A DNA stretch of 11,597 nucleotides. Origin: JAWUWD01 sp034112085. GTDB taxonomy: Bacteria; Bacteroidota; Bacteroidia; Cytophagales; Cyclobacteriaceae. A program made the translations under genes and the position numbers. Under the pieces are notes generated by a model. It was not told where the DNA came from. It searched no databases and saw nothing but the letters and a program-made list of their open reading frames with translations. Positions within the stretch are counted from its first letter, which is position 1. Every line of letters begins with the position of its first letter. The DNA lies in the NCBI GenBank assembly GCA_034112085.1, contig JAWUWD010000014.1, positions 1 through 11,597 on the forward strand. The letters run 5' to 3'. Below, one piece after another: positions 1-7,286 of this stretch.

Positions 1-58
1 AAAGAAATATTATAAAAAGCAATAATGTCAGTTTGATACATAAAATCATTTTCTATTA

Positions 59-114
59 GATATTAACAAAAACAGCCAATCTAGGAACCTAGATTGGCTG
101 TTTTTGTTAATATC
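59..114. terminator. Perfect 27-bp inverted repeat, probable bidirectional terminator
   Basis: Positions 59-85 are the exact reverse complement of 88-114, separated by only two bases (AA), which gives an uninterrupted hairpin. Each arm carries an A5/T5 run next to a GGCTG/CAGCC core, so either strand would present a stem with a U-rich 3' side. It lies about 55 nt before the ATG of the OmpA-type gene. A bidirectional terminator between that gene and one upstream of the window is the simplest reading. The length and perfection are above what termination needs. Confidence 0.8.
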
Positions 115-169
115 AGCTGGATTTTCAGTGATTTTTGTTATTTTTAATTTTTAGCATATATCTCACGAT

Positions 170-1957
170 ATGAATAAGCACTTCAGAATAGCAGTTATTT
201 TTTCTATTCTAGTATTCTCCCATATAAAAATTGCTCTTGGTCAAGAGGACTCTATTGCGTTGTCCTTGGTCTACATGGAGCAAGCAGATGAAATATACAA
301 ATTTCAAAAAGAGGCTATTGAAATCGCTAAAGAAATGTATGTTCAAGCGGCCAATTTGGATCCATCCAATATCAAGGCCAACTGGATGGCTGGTAAACTT
401 TATATAGAAACAATAAATAAAGACAAGGCACTAGAATATTTTCGACAAGTTCAAGTAATAGATCCTAATTATCGTTTTGATATTGATTTTCAAATAGGAC
501 AGGCCTACCACTATGGTTTTGATTTTGATAAAGCTATAGAGAAGTATGAAAAGTATAAAAGGAAATATTACGCCAAAGCAAAATACAGAGGTAAAGACCG
601 AACTAGATTAGTTACTGTTGACCGTAAACTTTTTGAATGTAAAAATGCGAAGGATATAATATCGCGACCAACTCAATATTCCGTAGAAAGCATAGGAGAA
701 GAGATAAACTCAACATGGCCTGATTATGCTCCAGTGATTAGTGAAGATGAATCTGTTATGATATTTACTTCAAGGAGACAAGATGGTAACACAAGTAGCG
801 ATGTGGATAGCGATAATTTTTACTTCGAGGAGATCTTTATCTCGAGAAAAGAAGGGGGGAAATGGTCTCCAGCCAAGAATATAGGCGAGCCTATCAATAC
901 TGCCTATCATGATGCTAATATCGCACTGTCTGCAGATGGTAAGAGACTGTACTTATATAAGGATACTGGACGTGGTGATATTTATTACTCTGATTATGAC
1001 GGTAGCAATTGGTCAAAACCTAAATTTCTAAGTAACCGAATCAATTCATCAATATATGCCGAAAATTCAATAAGTGAGACCTCATCACCTGGTGTGGTTA
1101 TATATAGTAGCGATCGGCCAGGTGGAAAAGGTGGCATTGATTTGTACTATTGCGTCACCGATTCTAAAGGGAATTGGTATAAGTCCAAAAGTCTAGGAGA
1201 AACGATTAATACAAAGTACGATGAAGACAGTCCATTTCTTGACTATGATGGGAAAACACTTTATTTCAGTAGTAGTGGACATAAGGGGTATGGGGGGTAT
1301 GATGTTTTTCGATCAGTCTATGACAGTGCCAAGCAAGAGTGGTCTAATCCAGAAAATCTCGGATATCCCGTAAATACACCTGATAATGAATTGTTTTTTC
1401 ATCCAACAAAAGGAGGTCGAACTGCCTATTTTGCTTCTGTGAGAGAAGGTGGTCTTGGCTTTGAGGACATATTTATGGTTCACTACCATGGCGATAAAAG
1501 TGGAACAGAAGAAGTCGTTGATATCGTATCGCACCGAGCTAAGTTTGATGTAAATACGGTTAACGAGGTAGAAAATGAAGTTGTTGAGAATGAAACGACT
1601 AAAGGATTTGAGAAATATGAATTAGATTTAATTGGAGGTTCTCATAAAGTATATTTTGATGCAAGCCAAAGCCACATACAAGAACAACATCAGATTGAGT
1701 TGGACAGCATAGTTACTCTACTTGAAAAATATGATGATCTGATGATTAATATTGCTGGTTTTGCCTCATCTGATGGCAATCCTAAATACAATATGGATTT
1801 GTCTAACAAAAGAGCACTAATCGTATTAAATTTCTTTGTAGAAAAAGGTATCCCCGAAGAAAAAATCATAGCTCAAGGGTATGGATCACTTCAACACGAA
1901 GAAGGTGTAGGTGAAGAGAATAGAAGGGCAGAGGTGAGAATTGTTGGAGGAGGTTAA
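170..1957 (+). CDS. Secreted TPR / PD40 beta-propeller / OmpA-domain envelope protein (PorE-like layout)
   Basis: 595 aa. Residues 1-24 look like a signal peptide (hydrophobic core, then ALG before QEDS). Residues about 30-135 are helical and TPR-like. Residues about 182-440 carry PD40 (WD40-like) blades, with repeated elements SDRPGGKGGIDLYY, SSSGHKGYGGYDVF and SVREGGLGFEDIF. After a charged linker (about 441-490) comes a C-terminal OmpA/Pal-type peptidoglycan-binding domain (491-593) with the LSNKRA and NRRAEVRI signatures. In Bacteroidota this architecture is typical of proteins anchoring envelope machines, including PorE of the type IX secretion system. PorE also has a carboxypeptidase-regulatory-like domain between propeller and OmpA, which I do not see here, and no other secretion gene is adjacent. 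The canonical TD aspartate is replaced (S533), while R548 is kept. A weak -7-like TATTTTTA lies at 139-146. The ATG at 170 gives a complete signal peptide. Confidence 0.9.
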   Translation: MNKHFRIAVIFSILVFSHIKIALGQEDSIALSLVYMEQADEIYKFQKEAIEIAKEMYVQAANLDPSNIKANWMAGKLYIETINKDKALEYFRQVQVIDPNYRFDIDFQIGQAYHYGFDFDKAIEKYEKYKRKYYAKAKYRGKDRTRLVTVDRKLFECKNAKDIISRPTQYSVESIGEEINSTWPDYAPVISEDESVMIFTSRRQDGNTSSDVDSDNFYFEEIFISRKEGGKWSPAKNIGEPINTAYHDANIALSADGKRLYLYKDTGRGDIYYSDYDGSNWSKPKFLSNRINSSIYAENSISETSSPGVVIYSSDRPGGKGGIDLYYCVTDSKGNWYKSKSLGETINTKYDEDSPFLDYDGKTLYFSSSGHKGYGGYDVFRSVYDSAKQEWSNPENLGYPVNTPDNELFFHPTKGGRTAYFASVREGGLGFEDIFMVHYHGDKSGTEEVVDIVSHRAKFDVNTVNEVENEVVENETTKGFEKYELDLIGGSHKVYFDASQSHIQEQHQIELDSIVTLLEKYDDLMINIAGFASSDGNPKYNMDLSNKRALIVLNFFVEKGIPEEKIIAQGYGSLQHEEGVGEENRRAEVRIVGGG

Positions 1958-1968
1958 AATAAACCAAT

Positions 1969-2234
1969 TTAACTTGTCTCTGGTAATTCAATTATGCAGG
2001 AGCACCCTTGGTTTGATTTGCTTTTACCATCCTGCGATTCTATAATATTTTTCAATGTGTAATGTACAGGAGTAAATAGATCGGTTTTTAAATGTATACA
2101 ATCGCTATTGATTACAGATTCATTGAAAGTCACGATTCGTATTTTGAAGAATGATTATTGGGTATTATTAGATCAATATCTCGGTAAACAGTGTTATAAA
2201 ATCCTATAAAGCAACACGCAGCTATTTTTAGGTC
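1969..2234 (-). pseudogene. Possible decayed gene or tiny ORF on the minus strand between the OmpA and helicase genes
   Basis: On the minus strand one frame is open from 2154 to a TAA at 1969-1971 (61 codons). It gives protein-like text ending in NQGCSCIIELPETS, with SDCIHLKTDLFTP upstream. It has no ATG; the only plausible start is GTG at 2133-2131. Just upstream another minus frame (2234-2130, 35 codons) is also open, with a hydrophobic-to-charged run (CCFIGFYNTVYRDIDLII). The two frames overlap, as expected of one gene broken by a frameshift. I do not recognise the family, and chance open frames of this size are possible in AT-rich DNA. The rest of the 493-nt gap (1958-2450) holds only minor short inverted repeats and the helicase -7 element. 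Confidence 0.25.
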
Positions 2235-2419
2235 TTATGTTTTTTGTAAAAAGTAGATTTTTTTTTGTGTCTCTTGGCTTAAGATCATTTCCTACCTTAA
2301 GGCGCTTTTGATCCATGATCAAAGTGTCCATTACAAACTGTTAATATAGATCTATGAGTTATCGTACAAATATTTTTTGAATTTGTTGTAAAAATGAGTA
2401 ATTAGCAGATTAATAGATG

Positions 2420-2427
2420 TACCTTTG
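2420..2427 (+). promoter_or_regulatory. Bacteroidota -7 element (TACCTTTG) for the DEAD-box helicase
   Basis: TACCTTTG fits TAnnTTTG exactly and ends 23 nt before the TTG start codon. No TTG lies at the usual distance for a -33 element: the nearest (2386-2388) is 31 nt away. The call therefore rests on the -7 box and its position. The predicted untranslated leader is short, about 15-20 nt. Confidence 0.5.
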
Positions 2428-2450
2428 CGGTTCACTAGAAAAATACCGAT

Positions 2451-4160
2451 TTGAATACTTTTTCATCATTGGGACTTTCGTCTCAATTATTACAAGCCCT
2501 CGAAGAACTTGGGTTTGAAACACCAACCGATATACAACAACAAGCAATTCCATCATTGATCAATGATGATATAGATTTTATTGGCTTAGCACAGACAGGA
2601 ACTGGTAAAACGGCTGCTTTTGGCTTACCATTATTAGATAAAATAGATATTAGCCAGGACCATGTTCAAGCATTGATCCTGTCACCTACAAGAGAACTTG
2701 CACAACAGATTGCTAAAGGGTTGCAAGACTTTGGAAAGCATAAGAAAGGATTAAAAACTTTGTGTGTTTACGGAGGTGCGGCTGTTTCTGATCAAATCAG
2801 AAGCTTAAAACGACCTACTCATATCGTAGTAGCTACTCCAGGTCGATTACTTGACCTTATCAAGCGTAGAGCTTTGAAAATTGACAATATCAGTAAAGTT
2901 ATATTGGATGAAGCCGATGAGATGCTCAACATGGGTTTCAAAGAGGATATCAATTCGATTCTTGAACACACACCGGATGAGAAAAACACTTGGTTGTTTT
3001 CTGCGACTATGCCTTCGGCTATCAAGCGGATTACAAAGGAGTATATGGATAACCCAATGGAGGTTTCTGTAAATACCGGTACAAAGGTCAACGAGAATAT
3101 ATCTCATCAATACATGATATTGAAAGCATCTGATAAAACAGAAGCAATCAAGCGTCTCATGGATCATGAGAAGGATTTGTTTGGCGTAATATTTTGTCGT
3201 ACAAAGATCGATACACAAACACTTGCGGATGATTTGAGTAGAGCAGGATACAGTGCTGAAGCTCTTCATGGTGATCTATCACAACGTCAGAGAGATAGTG
3301 TGATGACGAAGTTTAAATCAAAAAGAGTACAATTACTTATTGCAACTGATGTAGCTGCTCGTGGTATAGATGTGGATAATGTGACACATGTCATACACCA
3401 CCGTTTACCAGATGACGATGAATATTACACACACAGAAGTGGTCGGACTGCACGTGCGGGTAAAAAAGGGATCTCTCTTACATTAGCGACTAAAGGTGAT
3501 TTAAGAAAGATTAAAGAGTTTCAGAAAAGATTAAAAATCTCATTTGAAAAAGTAGAAGCACCTTCAGCAACAGAGATTAAGGCAAACAAAATTAAAACTT
3601 GGGTTGAGGATATTGTAAATACTAAAGTAGCATCAAATATCACTGATGATGAATGGAGCCATGTCTTGGATGCATTCGCTCATATTGATAAGAATGGAGT
3701 TATAGGTAGAATATTATCCAAGGAATTGGCAGGAATGTCATTGAATAATAATATGGGTGATATCAATGCTGCTGAACCTGCTGATAGAGGTGATGAAGAT
3801 AGTGGTAGAGACGGATTTGATGACTATTTCATCAATGTAGGTGTCTTTGACAACTTGAACAGAAAAGGACTTTTGGAGTACATTACTACTACTACACAAG
3901 TTCCCGCGAAGGCAATTGGTGATATTGAAATGCAGAAAATGAATTCTATATTTCAATTAGACTCAAGTTACGCTAAAGCCGTAATACAGAAGTTCAAAGG
4001 AGTTGACTTTTCAGGACGTGAGGTTCGCGTGAACAAGGAAGAAGGAAACAGACCTGGTCGTAAAGACAAAAAGAAAGACTTTAATAGAAAGAGGAGCAGT
4101 GGAGGCTCTAGTAGTAGAGACAGAGGAGGAAGAGGAGGAGATAGAAGTAGAAGAAGATAA
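2451..4160 (+). CDS. ATP-dependent DEAD-box RNA helicase, DeaD/CsdA-type layout, with Arg/Ser/Gly-rich tail
   Basis: 569 aa. All core motifs are present: Q motif around residues 4-34 (GFETPTDIQ), motif I AQTGTGKT (47-54), Ia PTREL (79-83), Ib TPGR (129-132), II DEAD (153-156), III SAT (184-186), V ATDVAARGID (298-307) and VI HRSGRTAR (328-335). Residues about 459-528 form a DbpA/DeaD-type RNA-binding domain. The last ~40 residues are a basic, disordered tail rich in R, K, S and G. Such enzymes unwind short RNA duplexes in ribosome assembly and mRNA turnover, often under cold. Translation probably begins at TTG 2451: it supplies the conserved Phe at residue 4 and no in-frame ATG lies upstream. 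The gene is monocistronic, convergent with the M56 gene and followed by a strong terminator. DbpA or RhlE orthology is less likely because of the tail and overall layout, but I assign no symbol. Confidence 0.95.
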   Translation: MNTFSSLGLSSQLLQALEELGFETPTDIQQQAIPSLINDDIDFIGLAQTGTGKTAAFGLPLLDKIDISQDHVQALILSPTRELAQQIAKGLQDFGKHKKGLKTLCVYGGAAVSDQIRSLKRPTHIVVATPGRLLDLIKRRALKIDNISKVILDEADEMLNMGFKEDINSILEHTPDEKNTWLFSATMPSAIKRITKEYMDNPMEVSVNTGTKVNENISHQYMILKASDKTEAIKRLMDHEKDLFGVIFCRTKIDTQTLADDLSRAGYSAEALHGDLSQRQRDSVMTKFKSKRVQLLIATDVAARGIDVDNVTHVIHHRLPDDDEYYTHRSGRTARAGKKGISLTLATKGDLRKIKEFQKRLKISFEKVEAPSATEIKANKIKTWVEDIVNTKVASNITDDEWSHVLDAFAHIDKNGVIGRILSKELAGMSLNNNMGDINAAEPADRGDEDSGRDGFDDYFINVGVFDNLNRKGLLEYITTTTQVPAKAIGDIEMQKMNSIFQLDSSYAKAVIQKFKGVDFSGREVRVNKEEGNRPGRKDKKKDFNRKRSSGGSSSRDRGGRGGDRSRRR

Positions 4161-4200
4161 ATAGTCTAAGAATCTAGTATTTAGAGCTTAGAAATTAGAG

Positions 4201-4244
4201 ATAGTCCTACCCTAACTTAAATGTAATGGGTAGGACTATTTTTT
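4201..4244 (+). terminator. Rho-independent terminator of the helicase gene, inside the convergent M56 3' end
   Basis: Arms 4201-4212 and 4228-4239 are perfectly complementary (12 bp, containing CCTACCC/GGGTAGG), with a 15-nt loop and a T6 run at 4239-4244. On the plus strand this is a textbook terminator about 40 nt after the helicase stop. It overlaps the M56 coding sequence: the right arm is the complement of the Ile-Val-Leu-Pro codons of the TonB_C domain and the left arm contains the M56 stop codon. On the minus strand the sequence after the hairpin is only moderately T-rich, so termination of the M56 transcript here is less certain. Confidence 0.85.
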
Positions 4245-5619
4245 GTTTGACAGCTTTACCATGCTGACGCCCAGGCTTCCAAGAAGAAGCATTGGAAATA
4301 ACACGTACAGCTTCAGCATCACAACCTCCTCCAATACCTTTTATCGCCTTTATGTTGGTGAGATTTCCACTCTTATCAACCACAAACTCAACAAATATTT
4401 GTCCTTCAATCCCAAGTTTACGTGCTTTCTTAGGGTATTTCATATTCTTTGATATGTATTTATAAAACTCAGTCATGTCGCCAGAACGTGGAGTAGCACT
4501 TTCTTCGACTATCATAAATACTTTTTCTTCTTTGATAGATACATCGACTGTTTGAATTTCGTTTGAAAAATCTATTCCCTTAGGATTGACTTTATTTGGA
4601 AGTAGTACTTTGCTTTTTATTTCTACATCTAACAAATGCTTATCATTATTGTATTCGGGTTTCGGAATAGGAGTGGAACTGACCTCATCTCTTTGAAGAA
4701 CGTTCAAATCTTGATTAATTATGAGAGGTTGAATCTGATGCTCCAAAACCTCTTCTATCGAAAAAGACATAGTGAAAATCATAAAAATCAAAAGAGGAAC
4801 AACTGCCAATAATTTGACCAGGTTAGTCTTTTGTCCGTACTTCTTCAGCATTTTCAACCGCTTGATAACTTCAGAGGATTTAAATGGGTGAATCACCTCA
4901 AGTCCATTGAGTGCCAAAGTATGCTTCGCAAGAAATTCAGCATAGTCCTCAACTCCATTAGATGCTTTGGCATCAGCGAGGTATTCGTGATTTTCACTGA
5001 TTGCCTTTCGCCAAAGCCATACAATAGGATTGAACCAAAATAGTATGCTCAAAAATTCAATCAATAGAATATCATAGGTGTGCCTTTCCATAATATGAAC
5101 CCTTTCATGATCTATTATTTGATGTTTTTCACTTTCATTAATAGACAATGTGTTATCCCAGAATAGATAATTTAGAAATGAGGAAGTAGGTAGCTTGCCA
5201 TTAGTTGGAATGACCTGGTAGGTGTATTTATTCTCACGAAGATGTCTATTGGAATTGATGATAATCCACAATTGATACATTCTATATGACAACCTAACCA
5301 CTAAGAACACTGCTCCTAAAAAGTAGAGTATATTTAGAATACTAAAAATATTATAAACTTGGCCAGCCTGTTCTATTGCAGTGCCTGAGATAATGATTTC
5401 TGGTAGGATAAAAGCATTTGGGTCAATTGGGCTATTGCTTGGAAAAGCAATAGAAATACTGAGCATCGGTAGTATAAATGATAAAGCGAGTGTGATCAAC
5501 AAATAACCACGATTAAAACTAAAGCACGTTTCATTTCTTAGTATGATCGCATAAAAAACATAAAAGAAAGCCAGGCAAGCAGTGGATCTAATAGCGTAAT
5601 TTATTAATTCGGCATACAT
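4207..5619 (-). CDS. M56 (BlaR1/MecR1-like) membrane metallopeptidase with C-terminal TonB_C domain
   Basis: 470 aa. Hydrophobic segments near residues 10-27, 38-58, 90-110, 180-203 and 267-287 indicate a polytopic inner-membrane protein. The gluzincin site HERVH (171-175) and the third-ligand region NHEYLADAKA (210-219, E212) match peptidase M56. Residues about 385-470 form a periplasmic TonB_C domain (MKYPKKARK, GIEGQ, VKQKIVLP) where classical BlaR1 carries a penicillin-binding domain. In BlaR1 systems the protease is activated by a periplasmic signal and leads to cleavage of the partner repressor. By analogy this one should act on the repressor encoded just upstream: one base separates the repressor stop from this ATG, and AAGGA within the end of the repressor gene serves as ribosome binding site. 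The ligand is not evident. The TonB_C domain is about 54% identical by eye to the free protein at 6804-7241. Confidence 0.92.
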   Translation of the reverse strand: MYAELINYAIRSTACLAFFYVFYAIILRNETCFSFNRGYLLITLALSFILPMLSISIAFPSNSPIDPNAFILPEIIISGTAIEQAGQVYNIFSILNILYFLGAVFLVVRLSYRMYQLWIIINSNRHLRENKYTYQVIPTNGKLPTSSFLNYLFWDNTLSINESEKHQIIDHERVHIMERHTYDILLIEFLSILFWFNPIVWLWRKAISENHEYLADAKASNGVEDYAEFLAKHTLALNGLEVIHPFKSSEVIKRLKMLKKYGQKTNLVKLLAVVPLLIFMIFTMSFSIEEVLEHQIQPLIINQDLNVLQRDEVSSTPIPKPEYNNDKHLLDVEIKSKVLLPNKVNPKGIDFSNEIQTVDVSIKEEKVFMIVEESATPRSGDMTEFYKYISKNMKYPKKARKLGIEGQIFVEFVVDKSGNLTNIKAIKGIGGGCDAEAVRVISNASSWKPGRQHGKAVKQKIVLPITFKLG

Positions 5620-5620
5620 A

Positions 5621-6001
5621 TTATTCCTTGTCTTTAGTTACATCCTTTTCTAAGTATTGCATGAGTTGCTCTAGTTGCTTTACATCCATATCGTTCTCTT
5701 TTGCAAAAAATGATACTAGGTTTTGAAAAGAGCCCCCAAAGTAGCTTCCCACAAATTTGTTAAGAAAGAACTTACTATACTCATCTCTTGTAACTAGGGC
5801 AAAATATTCATGGGTTTTACCATAAGCTTTATAGCCGATAAAGCCTTTCTTTTCAAGAATACGAACAATAGTAGAAACAGTATTATAGGCAGGCTTAGGT
5901 TCGTCAAATTCAGTTACAATATCTTTCACAAAAGCTTTATCGAGCTTCCATAATATTTGCATTACTTGATCTTCTGCCTTAGTAAGTTCTTTTAGTTGCA
6001 T
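5621..6001 (-). CDS. BlaI/MecI/CopY-family winged-helix repressor
   Basis: 126 aa from ATG 6001-5999. The upstream ATG at 6055 would add 18 residues that do not fit the family and would lie upstream of the predicted promoter. The N-terminal KELTKAEDQVMQILW and the recognition-helix region AYNTVSTIVRILEKKGFI (38-55), followed by the wing (GKTHEYFALV), are characteristic of the family. The C-terminal part (about 76-120) should mediate dimerisation. BlaI-type dimers bind inverted repeats and are inactivated by proteolysis triggered by a cognate M56 protease, whose gene follows 1 nt downstream. An inverted repeat (6042-6074) overlapping the promoter suggests autorepression. No beta-lactamase or penicillin-binding protein gene is nearby, so a beta-lactam role should not be assumed. 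Confidence 0.93.
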   Translation of the reverse strand: MQLKELTKAEDQVMQILWKLDKAFVKDIVTEFDEPKPAYNTVSTIVRILEKKGFIGYKAYGKTHEYFALVTRDEYSKFFLNKFVGSYFGGSFQNLVSFFAKENDMDVKQLEQLMQYLEKDVTKDKE

Positions 6002-6018
6002 AGAAATATAATTATTCC

Positions 6019-6048
6019 CAAAAATACAAATGCGATTATAAAACCCAA
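6019..6048 (-). promoter_or_regulatory. Promoter of the repressor-M56 operon (TTG-N19-TAnnTTTG)
   Basis: Read on the minus strand, TTG (6048-6046) is followed after exactly 19 nt by TATTTTTG (6026-6019), a full match to the Bacteroidota housekeeping consensus. The -7 box ends 17 nt before the ATG at 6001, giving a short leader. The -33 TTG lies inside the left arm of the inverted repeat 6042-6074. Confidence 0.7.
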
Positions 6049-6074
6049 CTATCAACTTAGTTAATAGTTAGGTT
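6042..6074. promoter_or_regulatory. Candidate repressor operator upstream of the BlaI-type gene
   Basis: Arms 6042-6052 (AACCCAACTAT) and 6064-6074 (ATAGTTAGGTT) are complementary in 10 of 11 positions around an 11-nt spacer. The repeat covers the -33 element of the repressor promoter, the right place for autorepression. GTTAATAGTTA (6060-6070) and CAACTAT (6046-6052) recur upstream of the free TonB_C gene. Binding by the adjacent repressor is inferred. Confidence 0.55.
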
Positions 6075-6092
6075 GATTATTATTAATTAGTA

Positions 6093-6269
6093 TCAGTTTT
6101 CACTATTTAACCTAAGGTGGAAGGATATTGGCATTACAATTTTTTGTTTGACAATTTACCACTCCTGCTAAGCAGGAGGCCACTTGTTAGAGTACTATGT
6201 ATTATTAGTGAGGATTAGAAAAGCTCTAACTCTTTCATCCATTGATCTTAGTTCTGGTGTTTTTCTCAT
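6093..6269 (-). pseudogene. Decayed TonB_C-domain copy (frameshifted, with in-frame stops)
   Basis: Reading 6269 downwards gives a frame containing DERVRAF, a TAG at 6195-6197, then YSNKWPP and a second TAG at 6168-6170. These align with DKEALRAF and YTDKWTLP of the intact TonB_C protein at 6804-7241. A one-base shift near 6155-6160 then restores GK, V and KQKIVMPISF, matching GKVVKQKIVLPVSF, before a TGA at 6093-6095. At the DNA level 6139-6153 is identical to 4238-4252 in the M56 TonB_C segment (15 nt). YSNKW is closer to the free protein than to the M56 domain. An 8-bp hairpin (6162-6178) lies in the damaged part. Only the C-terminal ~50 residues of the domain remain and no intact start is seen, so it is most likely a degraded duplicate. 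Confidence 0.75.
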
Positions 6270-6283
6270 AGCATTAAATTCAA

Positions 6284-6751
6284 TTATTTAGTAGTACTAT
6301 ATGTTACAGGGCTACATTGAGCAAATTTTTTATCAGCAGTTAACAAGAATCGATATTCTTGAATAAATTCCTCTAATAATTCTCCAAATCTTTTTTCTTC
6401 TTTTTTCGTCAATTGATTTGGTCTAAAGAGATAAAGGAAATAATCAATTTTTCCAGTTTTGTCAAAGTAAATTCGGTTAAAGCCTTTAGTTTGGTTTTCC
6501 CATAAAAAGTTATTGATTTTTAAATATTGACCAAGATCTTGAAGTAGCTGCCTATAAGATGAGATATATTCATCTTCATTATTATTAAATACTGCAAGGG
6601 TTGTGTCAGAGTGAATACCACTTGCGTAGATACTATCTAAATGAGACATACTTAACCCTTGTTGTTTAGCTTCATCAAATGTTAACGATTTCTGTCCATA
6701 GGAAAAATTAGAAATGAAAATTGGAATCAGAGCAATAATTAAATTTTTCAT
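6284..6751 (-). CDS. Secreted protein of unknown function, second gene of the TonB_C unit
   Basis: 155 aa. Residues 1-19 form a signal peptide (MKNLIIALIPIFISNFSYG, cleavage before QKS), so the product is probably periplasmic or outer-membrane associated; there is no lipobox and no other membrane segment. The mature part is mixed and charged, with YLKINNFLWEN, the beta-like FNRIYFDKTGKIDYFLYLF, a helical KKEEKRFGELLEEFIQEYRF, and a terminal KFAQCSPVTY with a single Cys. I do not recognise a named family. It lies 52 nt downstream of the free TonB_C gene on the same strand, with no clear promoter or terminator between, so the two probably form one transcript. The decayed TonB_C copy starts 15 nt after its stop. 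A role linked to the TonB_C protein is suggested only by position. Confidence 0.8.
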   Translation of the reverse strand: MKNLIIALIPIFISNFSYGQKSLTFDEAKQQGLSMSHLDSIYASGIHSDTTLAVFNNNEDEYISSYRQLLQDLGQYLKINNFLWENQTKGFNRIYFDKTGKIDYFLYLFRPNQLTKKEEKRFGELLEEFIQEYRFLLTADKKFAQCSPVTYSTTK

Positions 6752-6803
6752 GCAGGCTGAATTTTGCGTTCTTTTACCTCTTTCAGTAATGTCAGAATAA
6801 TAT

Positions 6804-7241
6804 TTATGACTTGTCTTCCTTCATTTTTGTTTCTTTCCCCAATTTGAAACTAACAGGTAGCACGATCTTTTGCTTGACCACTTTGCCATTGTGCTTTGGC
6901 AATGTCCATTTGTCTGTATATAGAGTAAATGCCCTCAGTGCTTCTTTATCACAGCCTGCACCAATACCCCTTACTACTTTAGGGTTTTCAATAATGCCTG
7001 ATTTATTTACTATAAACTCAATATAGACACTACCTTCTACACCAGATTTTCGGGCTTGCTTTGGATATTTCATTTCTTTACCTATGAAAGCATATAGATG
7101 TTCCTTTCCTTTTTCTGGCCATGAAGGCTCATCTATTTGGGTCTCAGCTTTAACTAGCGTGTCCTTATCCTGAGATTGAACATTGCTAGTAGCGATCAGA
7201 GATACTGCAATGATCGAGTAAATTAATATTGTCTTTTTCAT
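6804..7241 (-). CDS. Small secreted TonB_C-domain protein without membrane anchor
   Basis: 145 aa. A signal peptide (about 1-24, ending NVQSQ) is followed by a short linker and one TonB C-terminal domain (about 47-136: MKYPKQARK, GVEGSVYIEF, GAGCDKEALRAF, VKQKIVLPVSFKLG), then a lysine-rich tail. A classical TonB has an uncleaved N-terminal anchor that contacts ExbB/ExbD and a Pro-rich spacer spanning the periplasm. Neither is present, and no exbBD genes are nearby, so energy transduction is doubtful. The domain is about 54% identical by eye (43 of about 79 positions) to the C-terminus of the M56 protease, ending in the same FKLG. Its upstream region shares operator-like sequence with the repressor gene. 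It could modulate the protease or bind the same ligand; this is inference. Confidence 0.85.
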   Translation of the reverse strand: MKKTILIYSIIAVSLIATSNVQSQDKDTLVKAETQIDEPSWPEKGKEHLYAFIGKEMKYPKQARKSGVEGSVYIEFIVNKSGIIENPKVVRGIGAGCDKEALRAFTLYTDKWTLPKHNGKVVKQKIVLPVSFKLGKETKMKEDKS

Positions 7242-7286
7242 ACCTAATGTTTTAGTTAACGATGAGTAATTCTAATAAGAAATAAG

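Noticed and set aside
1994..2062. 22-codon plus-strand ORF starting at ATG 1994
   Set aside because: Very short, no ribosome binding site, no recognisable motif; the minus strand of the same DNA reads more like protein.
2307..2323. 7-bp inverted repeat (TTTGATC/GATCAAA) in the helicase upstream region as a terminator or operator
   Set aside because: No T run follows it, it lies about 100 nt before the -7 element, and repeats of this size are expected by chance in AT-rich DNA.
2881..3269. Open frames on both strands inside the helicase gene (2847-3269 and 2819-3091 minus, 2881-3072 plus)
   Set aside because: They overlap a clearly conserved DEAD-box core in other frames and have no recognisable domain or ribosome binding site.
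4207..6001. Calling the repressor and M56 pair a beta-lactam resistance system
   Set aside because: The protease carries TonB_C rather than a penicillin-binding sensor domain, and no beta-lactamase or PBP2a gene is in the window.
6002..6055. Longer repressor start at ATG 6055
   Set aside because: It would add 18 residues not typical of BlaI/MecI proteins and begins upstream of the predicted transcription start.
6162..6178. 8-bp hairpin CTCCTGCT/AGCAGGAG as terminator of the TonB_C unit
   Set aside because: No T tract follows on either strand, and it lies within the decayed TonB_C copy.
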